Positions 43,530 to 55,734 of a DNA stretch of 64,000 nucleotides are shown piece by piece. The position numbers were made by a program, and so were the translations under genes. Each line of letters starts with the position of its first letter. Position 1 is the first letter of the stretch. The stretch is from Sabellastarte sp. h YS-2021. Taxonomy: Eukaryota > Annelida > Polychaeta > Sabellida > Sabellidae. The stretch spans positions 5,831,962 to 5,895,961 of the forward strand of contig OZ024933.1 of assembly GCA_964017235.1 (NCBI GenBank), in the 5' to 3' direction. Below the pieces are notes generated by a model. The model searched no databases, was not told the DNA's origin, and worked only from the letters and a program-made list of their open reading frames with translations.

Positions 43530-44273
43530 CAGTAGAACTTCAATTACCCGACCCTCTATAATTGGAATCTTCGGATTAACAAACCGAAACCTTGTCTCTC
43601 TAATGGCAGTACATATAATGCATGGTCTAGCGTGAGTGATAATACAGGATTTTATACATTCCCAGAAACCATTAATTCTAGTGCTGCATAAAACATACTG
43701 TCCACAAAAAAGCCTGACTTGTTTCAATAGGGGAGGGATTAATTCATTTACACGACTCTGCTACACGACTTCTTTGATAATACACCCATCACTGATTGGG
43801 TGTTCGATTGGGGTTTGCATTTTATAATCTCTCCGAGTAGGTCCATTCACAAACTGACGTGTAGTAAAAGAAAAACGTCAACAATGCATTGCCAACCGAA
43901 CATACAAACCGAAGACGTGTTCGATTACGATTTTTCGGTTGACACAATGCATGACGACATTCATCTAAAAATGAGACGTCAATAGTGCATGTATCAACCG
44001 AACATACCCAGCTCAAGTCCGCGAAATATTTTAAATGAAAATAATAATATCCATAGATATGGAGCAAATAAGTCATATTTAGAGGGTCAGTTATGTGACA
44101 CAAATATATTACTTCATCTATGACTGCCCATGTCTACTTTTAATGCATAAAAATGATTTTTCTTCAATTATGGCCCACTTGGTAAGTGATAACCCATAAA
44201 TCTATCTGAATCCCTCGATTATTCGACCCGATTGTATGTCTCCTATTAGGTTCAGATAATTGAGGTTCCACTG
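43530..44273. mobile_element. Pogo/Tigger-like element, TA target (copy 2)
   Basis: CAGTAGAACTTCAATTACCC at the left and CAGTGGAACCTCAATTATCT read inward from the right, flanked by TA at 43528-43529 and 44274-44275. 744 bp, no transposase frame found. Confidence 0.82.
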
Positions 44274-44723
44274 TATAAAGAAATTTAACAAATACATTTG
44301 TAGTTTTAATTTATGGCTCATGTATACTAGCAGTTAATTTTTACCATAACTCCAATACCTGTATAAAATGTATATATGCACCAGAGTTTGTTCACTTTTA
44401 AGGCCCCAGAAAACAATGTTGCAGACCGTAAAACTATTTAAATGTGACCACAAACAACATGGCCAAAACCCAATATTCAACGGGATTTGTCGACCCGATA
44501 CCAGTTTTTCATGTAAATTTCCTAATTTACACAGATATTTACCAATTTTATCTTTGATAAGTTGGTCTGTATCGCCCTCCATCTTTGCTTCATTGTTACT
44601 TCTAATTGGTTACAACTGGGGATGGGTTGGTAGGCTCGGTATCGAGAGCATTTTACTGAAATACCATGGTGACACTTTACGACCTCTATGTCACTTGTCT
44701 ATGTACATTACATATAACGTTTA

Positions 44724-44916
44724 GAGTAAGGAATCTAAAATTTGCCAGGAATCTAAAATTCGCCACCTCTAAAAACCCTTGTTAATTCTGTGAAGAAAAT
44801 GATGTTTTGTCTTAAACTTGGTCTTATTTGGTTCAAAAAGCTCAATGCATGTAATTTATTAGTAATTTCACATGTGGCGAATTTCAGATATGTGGCAAAT
44901 TTTAGATTCTTTACTC
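44724..44916. mobile_element. GAGTAAGGAATC MITE, TA target (copy 1)
   Basis: Inverted ends GAGTAAGGAATCTAAAATTT and GAGTAAAGAATCTAAAATTT, flanked by TA. Copy 2 is at 54352-54575. The stretch just upstream (44620-44680) is a fragment related to the MITE at 47291. Confidence 0.85.
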
Positions 44917-46560
44917 TATATACTTATACTGGAAGGAAAACGTAAAGTAAGTGAACTGAAATGAACGTACTTGTTTTGTAAGCAATGGATGCATAACATT
45001 TGCTTCCCATTGCAAACGTGGAGTTAATAATACATTCGTAATCCTTGCTAACCCTACCCAGATACAGAATGATTAAATATCGACAGAGATCCAGCCTTGT
45101 TTTCCTTCTGAGTCAAACAGACTAGTTTAACAGGTATACTTAACCAAAAAGGAACCCAAGTTCTATAACATGAATAAATTAGAACTTATCTCGAGGTTTT
45201 TTTGTTGTTTTTTTTTTTGTTTTTTTTTAATTATGTTTGAAGAAAATGATCTCATGAAAAACCCTTAGTGGCTTCAGATAATTTGTGATTTTTTTGAAAC
45301 CTGTGTGATTCTGGAGTGTGTATCTAGTGATCTAACTATTTATCCCAAGTCTTCTCTGTATATAATTTGAACGTGTAACTTATGGATTATGTTTTTTTTT
45401 GTGAATAATAATCATGTTTTAATCAGTAAAGACGGTAATATAATTAAATTCATTGTACACATTGTAATTTGTGCGATAAATGCCTTGGGGGGGGGGGGGG
45501 GGGGGGGGGGGGCGCAATGTCTTTTTTGAAAAAGGTGGTGGGGGACATTTATAACAGTAAAAAACAACTTTTTCTTTTGTATCCTTTAATCGAAATGGGT
45601 TTGCATTAGTGAGATACCGAAATGGAAAATATGTTACCCACCCTGCCCAACCATTGACAACCATTGATATTTTGTGATACATCTGAAAGTCAGAGTGAAG
45701 AAGTTACAGTGAAGTCTGTACAGTCGAGAATATTACACGTTATTTAATTTCGACCATGTCTTCTATAATATTTTGGTTTGGCTGTAAATTTTCAATTTCT
45801 TCTTTTGTATATTTATATATAGCCTACGTGTTGTACATATTTCATTCAGATACGAAGGATGTGATGGGTTGTAAATGTTGACAAACCGTGTGCATACTAG
45901 TGAACCCTAGGGCTGGTAAATCTATTAAAATATTATTTATTTCCATAAATAAGGTCAGGGAAACCGAATATACAACCAGATTTGTTGACAAGTACTTGTT
46001 TTCACAGAAAGTTAACATTTTATCCTCAAAAAGAAAAAAAAAATTACATTGGCAATATTTGCTTTACAAATAATTACAGTTGGTTACAAGTAAAACAGAA
46101 ATACACAGATTTGTTTTAGTGATTGATGGATAGTCCGCACCCCTTTTTGTCTTAAGTCACAATTAATACTGAAATATAGGTACAGGTTCGGTTTCACGTT
46201 TTGAGCACCCAGCCAAAGTATATTTTTCAGGCCTGTCTCATCCCCTTGTTGTCACGTAGTCGTACAGTATGTTGTCAGTGTCATGCGATGTGTATTGTGT
46301 ACTGTCTCTTATGGGGGCTTCATACTAGTGACAAATGGACCAATTGGTTAAATGTCTCCGGTTGAACAGGGAACCCCACACTAGGAAAATGTGTTCATAT
46401 ATATTTTTTGTTGTTAATTGTTGTTGTTATTTAAAGTTGTAATGTTACAGTATAACGTTATGGCGTTTATCATAGTTGAACTTATGCATCTGTGTCGTGG
46501 TTGATTGTTGTGGGTGATAATTGTGGTATTGGTCGCCAATATGCAGCCACAAAAAAATTA
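44917..46560. other. Non-coding stretch
   Basis: No gene. Poly-G tract at 45487-45512, T-rich runs near 45200. 46565-46720 has TACAGTGAAATTTTGTATAA and repeated GGTCTTTA motifs, possibly a worn TA-target MITE. Confidence 0.45.
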
Positions 46561-46739
46561 TACAGTGAAATTTTGTATAAAGACCGCCATTGAGAACCAG
46601 AAAGAAAAAGGTCTTTACAAGGGATCAGTCTGTATAAAATGTTAAGGTGAAAGGCAATCATGGGAACCAAGAAGTGGTCTTTATATAGAAATGGTCTCTC
46701 ACACAGGTTAGTCTGTGTATGTTAAATTTTAAAGTTGAC

Positions 46740-47290
46740 ATAAAAAAAGACAAAAACTGTTGCATAACCTGACATAAATGCAGGGTGTCCTGTCAATTCT
46801 GTAGCTACTCTGCTACCTTTCCTCCCAATTCTGTGTTGTTCTGTCCCTTTCTGTGTCTCCTGTCAAGTTTTTTGTCTGCAGTAACATTACACTATCTTTT
46901 GTGTATCTTTGAAGTGTCTTTGTTGCACCGTTCTGTGTTAAACCTTGTTTATCTGTAGCAAAACTTTAGGTAGAAGTGTATAGCTGGGTTTCTACATTAG
47001 GTGCAACATCCCCCATTTTTTCTGCCATTTGTAACTGCCAGAAATATCATTTGTAGCGTAATCAGGGCATATAATACAGTGTAAAAACAGTGATATTTCT
47101 TTTATTTATTAGCATTTTATCATATTGTTTGAAGTACATGTGAATGTAAAATACTCGCAATGTTCAGATGTGGAAAATGTGGTTCATGATGTATAAAATT
47201 ATATAACAAAAAAATAATAGAAAGAAATGAATGTATTTTTGTGTTTTTTAACTATGGCAATTTCATAACCATTATAGTAATCCTATTGCT
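46740..47290. other. Non-coding stretch
   Basis: No gene or clear repeat; pyrimidine-rich CTGT motifs at 46790-46920. Confidence 0.4.
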
Positions 47291-47905
47291 TAGGGATGGG
47301 TCCATGACCTCGGATTCTCAGTATTGAGAGCATGTTACAGAAATACCGTGATGGCTAGGGCTGTAATCATTAGTGATTTCTGTAGATCGAGGATCACCTG
47401 TTAGATGCGAGTTGAACTCGAGTAAATGGCACAAATGTAAATAAAATAACAATGTCCAAATATTGTTATTAAGGGATTCACCATTATGTAATTGTGTTTA
47501 GTACCATTTTATTGCAAGAAAGTATATTTTGTTGCCAATTAAATTTGTACAGATATGTATGAGCACTTTATGGAACAGCCACGTAAATCAGGGATATAAA
47601 AAAGCGACCATTGCTCATTGATTTTTACGTCTTTATGGTTAAATAAATTGTAAACCGATGTTATCCCCAAATATCGCCCATCGAGTTACGACTCGAGTTT
47701 CGGTCAACTCGTTAAGCACTAGTGATGACACCCCTCAACTGCCATCTCGACTACCATATTTTCTTTTGATGAGCTTCACGTTCTGTTGTTGGGCTTATTC
47801 AATTGGGGATATACTAAAATACATCCATTTTTGGAATCCTAAGATCAAAACAGTTTTTCATTGGTGGGATACTGAAATAAAACCCATGGTATTTACCCAT
47901 CCCTA
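47291..47905. mobile_element. hAT-like MITE containing a nested MITE
   Basis: TAGGGATGGG ends, with CTATTGCT and GTATTGTT (six of eight identical) as possible worn 8-bp duplications. Inside, 47356-47735 has its own ends TAGGGCTGTAATCATTAGTG and (inward) AGGGGTGTCATCACTAGTG. Confidence 0.62.
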
Positions 47906-48054
47906 GTATTGTTATTGACAGGTCGGCCCAGGTACCCGATGCGTATTGGTCAACAAGATATATGCAGTTTATGAGTTCAGTGTATTGCAGAGGCATCACT
48001 GCACGGTTAATACAGAGTAATGCTAGAGATTACTTCTTAATTATCACCAAAATT

Positions 48055-48205
48055 AAAACTGGGCTTTTTTTCACACCCGTTCCAACAGATAAGTTCAAAT
48101 GAGAACACGCACTCGGTGAATTGAACCTTTTGCCCGGGAGTCAAACCCACAACCGCAGCAGTGAAAGTCCAGTGATTATAAATGCTAACCAATCAACTAG
48201 GTAAG
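48055..48205 (-). mobile_element. tRNA-like SINE head (third family)
   Basis: On the minus strand, TTGATTGGTTAGC and GGTTTGACTCCCGGGC resemble Pol III boxes A and B about 45 bases apart. The rest is short and unrelated to the other two SINE families. Could instead be a decayed tRNA copy. Confidence 0.45.
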
Positions 48206-48209
48206 GTTA

Positions 48210-49700
48210 TAAAATTAAATATTGGTTATTTTGGTGATTGGTTTCTTTTGTAATCGTTACTCCTTCTTTTTGAAAACCCAAAAGCCTGGTTTTGTAAACT
48301 TAAAATAACTTTATCACCAGACCACGGTTACCTTGTTCCCCTTGTCAGGATTACACCTTGGTGTTCAGTTTTCACAGGTAGTATTTTAAAAAGGCTGGAG
48401 ACCAGTGCATGTTTTTACTGTGGATACATATTTTTTTTCCAAATTGGCATAAACAATGCAAATTTACAATGTAGCCCCAAAATATATCAAATATATCGGT
48501 TGTGAGGTATTTATCCATTGCTTCTGTTTTTTATGGCATTGAAATCCATGAAGAAGTAAGGGATCAGTTATGAGTTTAAATATTTAAGTCAAGACTTTTA
48601 TATTTATATGTTCTATATATGATCTGAAAGGTATTTACTATTCTTACAAAGCTTCTGCTTTTTGTGACTTTAGTTTAGAATCTGTCCAATAATGGAGAAA
48701 TCATGAGTTTAAATTTGCAGGTTAATATATTAAGTTTGTGTCATGGCCTGTTCTGTTCCCAAAATGTCGTCACAAAGAACAAAAATGATCAAACAGCTGA
48801 AGTATAATATTGACTGGTCAGTTATAAAAGTAAACCCTTCTGACAGTTTTTTTTTCTTTTTTTCAAATTACAACATTGATTTGTATTAATTTATCTTAAT
48901 TAATAAATATGCACCATGCTGGTGATTTTGCTTTGCACCACACACTACATATTTGTTGGTACAACCAGAAGACTGGAAGGTAGCCATAGCCAGTGAATAC
49001 TGGAGAATGTGGCTCTGTGTGTTGTATTGAAAGTAGATTACTATGGAATGTACAGTCAGTGGTACAAACTGTGGAATGTGTATACTCGATGGCCAATTCA
49101 TTGAGTGTGTATACATTCAAAATAACCAATATTCAACAAAAATTTATTAGTATTACAAATACCATGCATGAAAACATAGTATTAGTATTCTATTTATTTA
49201 TATTATAAAATTTAACTTGAAATATAAACACATAGCACAGATCTAGCAGGCTCTGACAAGGGTATTCTGTATATGTCAAATGTTTTGCTCATCTTTTGTG
49301 TAGGGGTTGAGATACTGACTGAAAGTCCTCGAGCGCATTATGTACTTTTAAATATAGAGAAGTGTTAAAACAGTACTCGTGTAGTCATTGATGAGTACTG
49401 GTCCAATTACCTCCACTAGGAGATTATGTTTTTGGATGTGTTCGTCTGTTTGTCTACGCCAAAAGGAATAAAGTAATGCATGTAGGGCTGGACCAGAGGA
49501 AGAAATGGTTAAATTTGGGGAAAGATCCAGGTAATATTCTGGATACAATAAAATCCGGAATTTTTCAGATACTCACTAGAAGAGGAGTGTACTGTACGAG
49601 TACTTTCTAGTTTTAACATAAATCAAGAAAACGAGACTACTCTTTTTACACTTGACCTTCAGCAAGTTCAAAATTAAGCACAGGGATACCAAATACATTT
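48210..49700. other. Non-coding stretch
   Basis: No gene, TIR pair or array recognised. AT-rich. Confidence 0.4.
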
Positions 49701-49739
49701 ATATGTTAAGTGAGTATGTGTAATCAGTGAATACAAGTA

Positions 49740-50145
49740 ATGGCTGAAATTTTCAGTGAATACACATATTCCCTAAGTGACAAATTGGCTGACATAATAA
49801 AGACTAAAAAGAACTTTATTCAAAAGGATGAGTATTTATAAGTCCTTTAAATAGCTCAAGGCTAACCGACATGAATACTAGCTTTTGGCAAAAAAATTGT
49901 GTTTATTATGGTACTGTTAAAGTTGCGTTATCCAATGATGTTGTTAGATTATAATGGTTCTACTACATAAACACAGTGAAGTTATTTCATGCAAATACAA
50001 AGATGTATTCCCAAGACTTTTCTAGTTATTAGGGAATACATTTATTTCAGAGTCATCAACACCAGGGAATGCATGTATTCCCTAAAAATATTAGGGAATA
50101 CGCATATTCCCTTACCATTTTAGGGAATATGCGTATTCCCCGAAG
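49740..50145. repeat. Palindrome cluster AGGGAATACGCATATTCCCT
   Basis: Three 20-bp near-perfect palindromes at 50064-50083, 50093-50112 and 50122-50141, with half-copies near 49770, 50008 and 50031. The arrangement recalls the palindrome clusters of the 18093-19303 element with an unrelated sequence; probably the edge of a non-autonomous DNA element. Confidence 0.6.
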
Positions 50146-50191
50146 CTTGGATTACATAATGACTGTAACATATACATCTGCTGTTCTTTGC

Positions 50192-50454
50192 AATCAGTTG
50201 TTGAGGGGCCACGGTGGCAGAGTGGTAACACTCTCGCCTCCCACCTCTGAGGCTGGGGTTCGGTTCCCGGCCCGGCCTCAAGTGGGAAAGCTGGTAGTTG
50301 CTTGCCGTTGGTCAGCAGTTTACAGTACAGAACCCTGACGAACTGTATGTACTGGTTTCCTCTGCCCTTCCAACTACCTGTCGTGATATGACCTGTACAG
50401 TGTTGAAAGCGACGTAAAACCATTGTAAATAAATAAATAAAAAATCAGTTGTTG
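50192..50454 (+). mobile_element. tRNA-derived SINE (family 1, copy 2) with perfect 12-bp duplication
   Basis: The body 50204-50442 matches the copy at 11141-11371 along its length. Box B is GGTTCGGTTCC. AATCAGTTGTTG flanks both sides (50192-50203, 50443-50454). The perfect duplication suggests a younger insertion than copy 1. Confidence 0.9.
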
Positions 50455-51013
50455 TACACTGAAGTTTGTATGACTAGATTCTGGTCAATGCACAAGTATC
50501 TTACCATACAGTCACTGAATCCTTGTTTAACCTTTGGTCTGATCTCAACCCTACTTTTAAGCTATTGCTTGTAATGTGTACAAAGTATTGTAGATGTTTT
50601 TTGTCAATATTGTGTAAATGTAAAATGTGTTGACCAGATTGGTAAAATTGTGCAGGACAATGAATACAAAGAAAGGAATGTTAGAGAGAAAAGGTAAGTA
50701 CATTCTAAAAACAGTGGATAAAAAATTTTTAGCCTAAAAAACCCCTGTTATGTCTCAGGTTAATGATTAGCACAGAGTACTACTTTTTCTGTTTGGTGCA
50801 CCTAGAGTCTGTCTTTAGGGTATGCAGTATACTAAGAATGGATTGGCAGCATATCTTCTCATATTTGTATCCTTCTAATCTTAATTTATGAAATTCAAGG
50901 ATACTGAAGCAGCTTATTATAATCCTCATTAAATAGACCTACTGGTCGTGGTTTTATTTGTCCTCACCGTTATTTACAATTTAACAAACAATAGTTTACA
51001 GGTTCAGCTCCAA
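50455..51013. other. Non-coding stretch
   Basis: No gene or repeat recognised. Confidence 0.4.
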
Positions 51014-53425
51014 TCATTAAGCGGGACGCTTGTTTGTGTATGGGAGACCTTCAGGCTCCGCCAGCTCCGCATTTTGTTTTCCTTATAACTCTGTAACCGT
51101 TAGGCGGATTCTTTTCAAATTTGGCAGGTTTAGGCAGTAGCCTTGGGGAATTTTTTTGAATATGCTGCAGTGACATTTCAACCAATCAGAGAGGTCACAT
51201 GACCAAAAATGTCTTTTTTCGATGGGGAAGCTTGTCCGGATGATAACTTGAAGGGAATTTTATCAATTCACCTGAAACTTGGCAAATACATTCATTCTAT
51301 TAAAATCTGGAAATCATTAGATTTTGGCATTGATTGGTTAAGAAATGGCCGAGTAATTAATGATTAATTAATCATTATGAATTTTCCAAATAAGGAAAAC
51401 AGAAAAATGCTTATATCTCGAAAACCGTGCTAGATAGAGCGATTTCAACGAAATTTTTGACCCACAGGGTATCTCTGCAGAGTAGTTATCCCAATTTTCA
51501 AAAAAGTTTTGTCTCGCCAAAAGTGGCATCCATTTTGAATTTTCGAATTTTTCACAAAAGTTGCAAAACATAAAAATGCTTATATCTCGAAAACTGTACT
51601 AGATAGAGCGATTTCGACGAAATTTTTGACCCACAGGGTATCTCTGCAGAGTAGCCATGCCTATTTTCAAAAACATTTTGTCTCGCCAAAAATGGCGGCC
51701 ATTTTGAATTTTCGAATTTTTCGCAAAAATTGCAAGACATAAAAATGCTTATATCTCGAAAACCCTGCTAGATAGAGCGATTTTGACAAAATTTTTGAAC
51801 TACAGGGTATCTCTGAAGAGTAGCCATGCCAATTTTCAAAAACAATTTGTCTCGCCAAAAATGGCGGCCATTTTGAATTTTCGAATTTTTCGCAAAAATT
51901 GCAAAACATAAAAATGCTTATATCTCGAAAACCGTGCTAGATAGAGCGATTTCGACGAAATTTTTGACCCACAGGGTATCTCTGCAGAGTAGCCATGCCA
52001 ATTTTCAAAAAAATTTTGTCTCGCCAAAAATGGTGGCCATTTTGAATTTTTCGCAAAAATTGCAAAACATAAAAATGCTTATATCTCGAAAACCCTGCTA
52101 GATAGAGCGATTTCGACGAAATTTTTGACCCACAGGGTATCTCTGCAGAGTAGCCATGCCAATTTTCAAAAAAATTTTGTCTCGCCAAAAATGGTGGCCA
52201 TTCTGAATTTTTGAATTTTTCGCAAAAATTGCAAAACATAAAAATGCTTATATCTCGAAAACCCTGCTAGATAGAGCGATTTCGACGAAATTTTTGACCC
52301 ACAGGGTATCTCTGAAGAGTAGCCATGCCAATTTTCAAAAAAAAATTTTCTCGCAAAAAATGGCGGCCATTTTGAATTTTCGAATTTTTCCGCAAAATTG
52401 CAAAACATAAAAATGCTTATATCTCGAAAACCCTGCTAGATAGAGCGATTTCGACGAAATTTTTGACCTACAGGGTATCTCTGCAGAGTAGCTATGCCAA
52501 TTTTCAAAAAAAATTTGTCTTGCCAAAAATGGTGGCCATTTTGAATTTTCGCGCAAAAATTGCAAAACACAAAAATGCTAATATCTCGAAAACCATGCTA
52601 CATAGAGCGATTTCGGCGAAATTTTTGATCTTCAGGGTATCTCTGCAGAGCAGCTATCCCAAAGAGCTTTCACTCAGTAGCTAATTATTCACCTACTCAA
52701 AATGAGTAAATGCGAATTATCTCTAAAAGTATTGCGGATACCCAATTTTTATCAAATAACTCATTCATCTACTTTTGGGAGAACTTTCACTTGGTGAAGT
52801 TCCAGACCCGTAGGTAATTACTCACTTACTCAAAAGGAGTAAATGTGAATTATCTCTTAATAGTATTGCAGATAGCCAATTTTTCTCAAATAACTCATTC
52901 ACCTACTTTTGGAAGACCTTTCACACACGAAAATGAACAATTGTGAATATCTCGGAAAAGCTATTTCTTCTCCTTTATTGCTCGGCGGGAGATACACACC
53001 GCGGCAGTGGTCTTGTCAAAAATTTTTCTCCCCCAAAATGGTGGCCATTTTGAATTTTCAAAGTCTTTGCAAAACACAAAAATGCTTATATGTCGAAAAC
53101 CATGCTAGATGGAGCAAACTCAACAAAATTTTTGGCCTGCTGGGTATCTCTGCAGAGTAGCCATGCCAATTTTCAAAATATTTTTGTCTCACCAAATATA
53201 GCGGACATTTTGAATTTTCGAATTTTTTGCAAAACACAAAAATGCTTATATCTTGAAAACCGTGCTAGATAGAGCAGACTGCGCTGACTTTGGTTGCCAC
53301 AACAGTATAAGGCTAGAAACGAAGCATTTTCTTAATATTTTAGCACTCACCTTTATATCCTTTTTGGGACGCTTTGTTTTTGCTATGCAAAAACATTATC
53401 CTTTTTTTTGCGAGCGATCCTCTAG
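51014..53425 (+). mobile_element. Helitron-like element with long tandem core
   Basis: 5' AA|TCATTAAGCGGGACGC and 3' GATCCTCTAG|T, the same ends as 39505-40640. The core (51385-53280) has about nine units of about 165-170 bp containing AAAATGCTTATATCTCGAAA, GATAGAGCGATTTCGACGAA and GGTATCTCTGCAGAGTAG. 52670-52980 departs from the unit. No coding function; repeated 60-100 aa open frames are products of the array. Confidence 0.7.
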
Positions 53426-53799
53426 TTTTAATTTTTTTTTTTTTTTGTTGACAGAGCAGCTAATGTCCAGCCAAAATTTTATGATGTAATGAGTTTAGTA
53501 ACCAAACTGTGTTTATTTTGTGTAAGTTTTTGACTGTTTATAGCTTTTCTTGGTGTTTACTTTTGCAACATATTTTCACAACTGATAAAATTAACTCCAC
53601 ATAGAGACTTGTATTCTTTGCAGTATTATAGATTTGGTGCAGAAAACCCACAAACGTTGCATTTACACCATTTTGATGCCATTACTCAATGATAAGCAAT
53701 GCTGACTTAAGCCTATATATATTGTGATGTAATACTGTGCAATACTGTAACAATAAAACATCAGAATAAATATTAACTGGTTTTACTTGTCTACATAAA

Positions 53800-53990
53800 A
53801 TGCTAATATATATCAAAACTCACCTCTTCAGCTCTAGCTTCCCAACTTAGTCTTCCTTCCCTGCCGGTCACACCCACAATCCTGGATAACCGACTTCCAT
53901 ATGACAATGATTTTGTTTAATTAGCGCACTGAGTTCCTCATTGTGGGGAAGATATTGCACTTGCAAAGCAGTAGATTAGATTAGATTAAT
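53800..53990 (+). pseudogene. LINE 3' end with (ATTAG)n tail
   Basis: Reads IKTHLFSSSS near the start and ends with GTGGGGAAGATATTGCAC and an ATTAG repeat. Another tail fragment is at 29905-29990 on the other strand. Confidence 0.55.
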
Positions 53991-53991
53991 A

Positions 53992-54645
53992 CCCCTTTCA
54001 CACTACAGGTGGTATTCCCCACGGTTCTAGGCATTGGGCGAAACGCCCCTGTCCTTCAACTACTGTCCCGAGATTCATATGGAACTTGTGACACGGGGGA
54101 AAAATGTCCATTACCTTGCGAGTCCCACGGTTGTTTTCAGAAGTTTAAAACTTGATTTCGTACCGTAAGTATGTGTAGACCATTCCGCTTATGCGCATAA
54201 GAATTTCTTCCTGCGGTAACCGAAGGTGTGGTCCACGGTCTACATAAGGTTGTTACTCGGTCGTCTTTCAGTGTTATATGGTGACATAAGGTGAGTTCAG
54301 GTATTGGACGTTTTGCCACTGTGACACAAGTTTGCATACAAATCTTGGGTAGAGTAAGAAATCTAAAATTCGCCAGGAATCTAAAATTTGCCACCTCTAA
54401 AACCTTAGTTAATTTTATAAAGAAAATGATGTTTTGTCTTAAAATTGGTATTTTTCAGTTCAAAAAGCTTTAATTTACTGTACATTGAACAAATCTCACC
54501 TCAATTTATTTAATTTATTAGTTTTTCCACATGTGGCGAATTTCAGATATGTGGCGAATTTTAGATTTCTTACTCTAGTAGTTGACAGACGGTCGTTTCG
54601 CCAAACACCTATAACTGCAAATTACACCAGTTGTAGTGTGAATAA
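53992..54645. mobile_element. CCCCTTTCACACTACAGGTG element with nested MITE
   Basis: The left end matches 41080-41607; the right end is a worn inverse (TTGTAGTGTGAATA). A GAGTAAG MITE (54352-54575) sits inside. Confidence 0.68.
54352..54575. mobile_element. GAGTAAGGAATC MITE, TA target (copy 2)
   Basis: Ends GAGTAAGAAATCTAAAATTC and (inward) GAGTAAGAAATCTAAAATTC, flanked by TA. It is longer than copy 1 by about 30 bp in the middle. Confidence 0.86.
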
Positions 54646-55440
54646 CTCGGAACAAATGGGGCGACCTGGGACATACTGTGGGACCTGTGGGACATACTGC
54701 CTGTATGTGAAGGCGCATTAGATTTCTATTCATTATGTACAAGTAGTTTATTATGAGCATGCTTCTAAGAAAAAGTGTTGTTTGAGTTTATTTCCATATT
54801 TTTAAAGGACAAATCTCACACTTTTTACATTCAAGAAAAAGCATTTTAAATTATGTACCAGTTAAAAGTTGCAAGCATGTGGTATATTTTCTGTTGGGAT
54901 TCATTTCATAAACCCCCCCCCCCAAAAAGTGTTTCAAAAAGCACAGTTTCCCCATAAATTTTTCTATGGGCTCCAATTTCCTCTTTTTTTTTTGGACCAG
55001 AAACAGGTGTGACATCATGCAGGACTACATATTCATCCTGTGCACACACACACAGTAAACACACAGTGCACACAGTGTATTTCTTATTTTTGTTCAGAAA
55101 AAGCCTTTCTGTGTAGGTTTATAGTTATCTTTGCTTGAGACTAAAGTTTCTTTGTGATTAAGGAAAATATCCAGCTTATATAATTCAGTGTCACTTTATC
55201 TAATGAACTGTTACACATGGTGGGTTTTATATGAGCATTGTGCTAAGATAGAATGTTTTATGAGCATATATATCTACAGTATAAAGAGCAAATTGCAACA
55301 GCAAAAAGGATAAATGGCCGCCCCCACCCCCATTCCTCCCACCCCAGACCTTCCAATCTGATGTAGACATGAGAAAGCAGTGGGAGACAACCTTGAACAT
55401 GTTTTAGTAATATACATCTTGTCGATGAATTTATGATGCT
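54646..55440. other. Non-coding stretch
   Basis: No gene. Short C-run (54912-54923), a small CACA repeat near 55043 and an unrelated C-rich patch near 55320. Confidence 0.4.
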
Positions 55441-55449
55441 AAACAAAAA

Positions 55450-55660
55450 TCTATTTTAATTTCTGAAAAGACAAACTCAATAAAACAACAGGAAAAGGCA
55501 GTTACACAACAATGTCTGGCAAATGTAGCGTCACTTTCTACCAAAGCAATAACAAGAAAATAGTTCTCACTTCTTGCTGCGTGACACTTTATAAATTTTG
55601 CTGACAAATTAGATTAGGGTTCATTGTTCATTTCACACTTTATATTATCTTACCTGTTAA
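55450..55660. repeat. Duplicated segment A, left part
   Basis: AAACTCAATAAAACAACAGG, AAAGGCAGTTACACAACAAT and CAAAGCAATAACAAGAAAAT correspond in order to 63495-63610. The right part of A is 57570-57800. Confidence 0.65.
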
Positions 55661-55734
55661 AAAAAGTGATCCATATGCCAAGTACAATTTTGTTTTTTGC
55701 GGGTTGCATGTAACCAACCCACCTATTAGATTGA

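Noticed and set aside
51368..52565. Repeated 60-100 codon frames (MFCNFCEKF...)
   Set aside because: Each is the same translated satellite unit; frames shift with unit indels and there is no start or stop conservation beyond the repeat.
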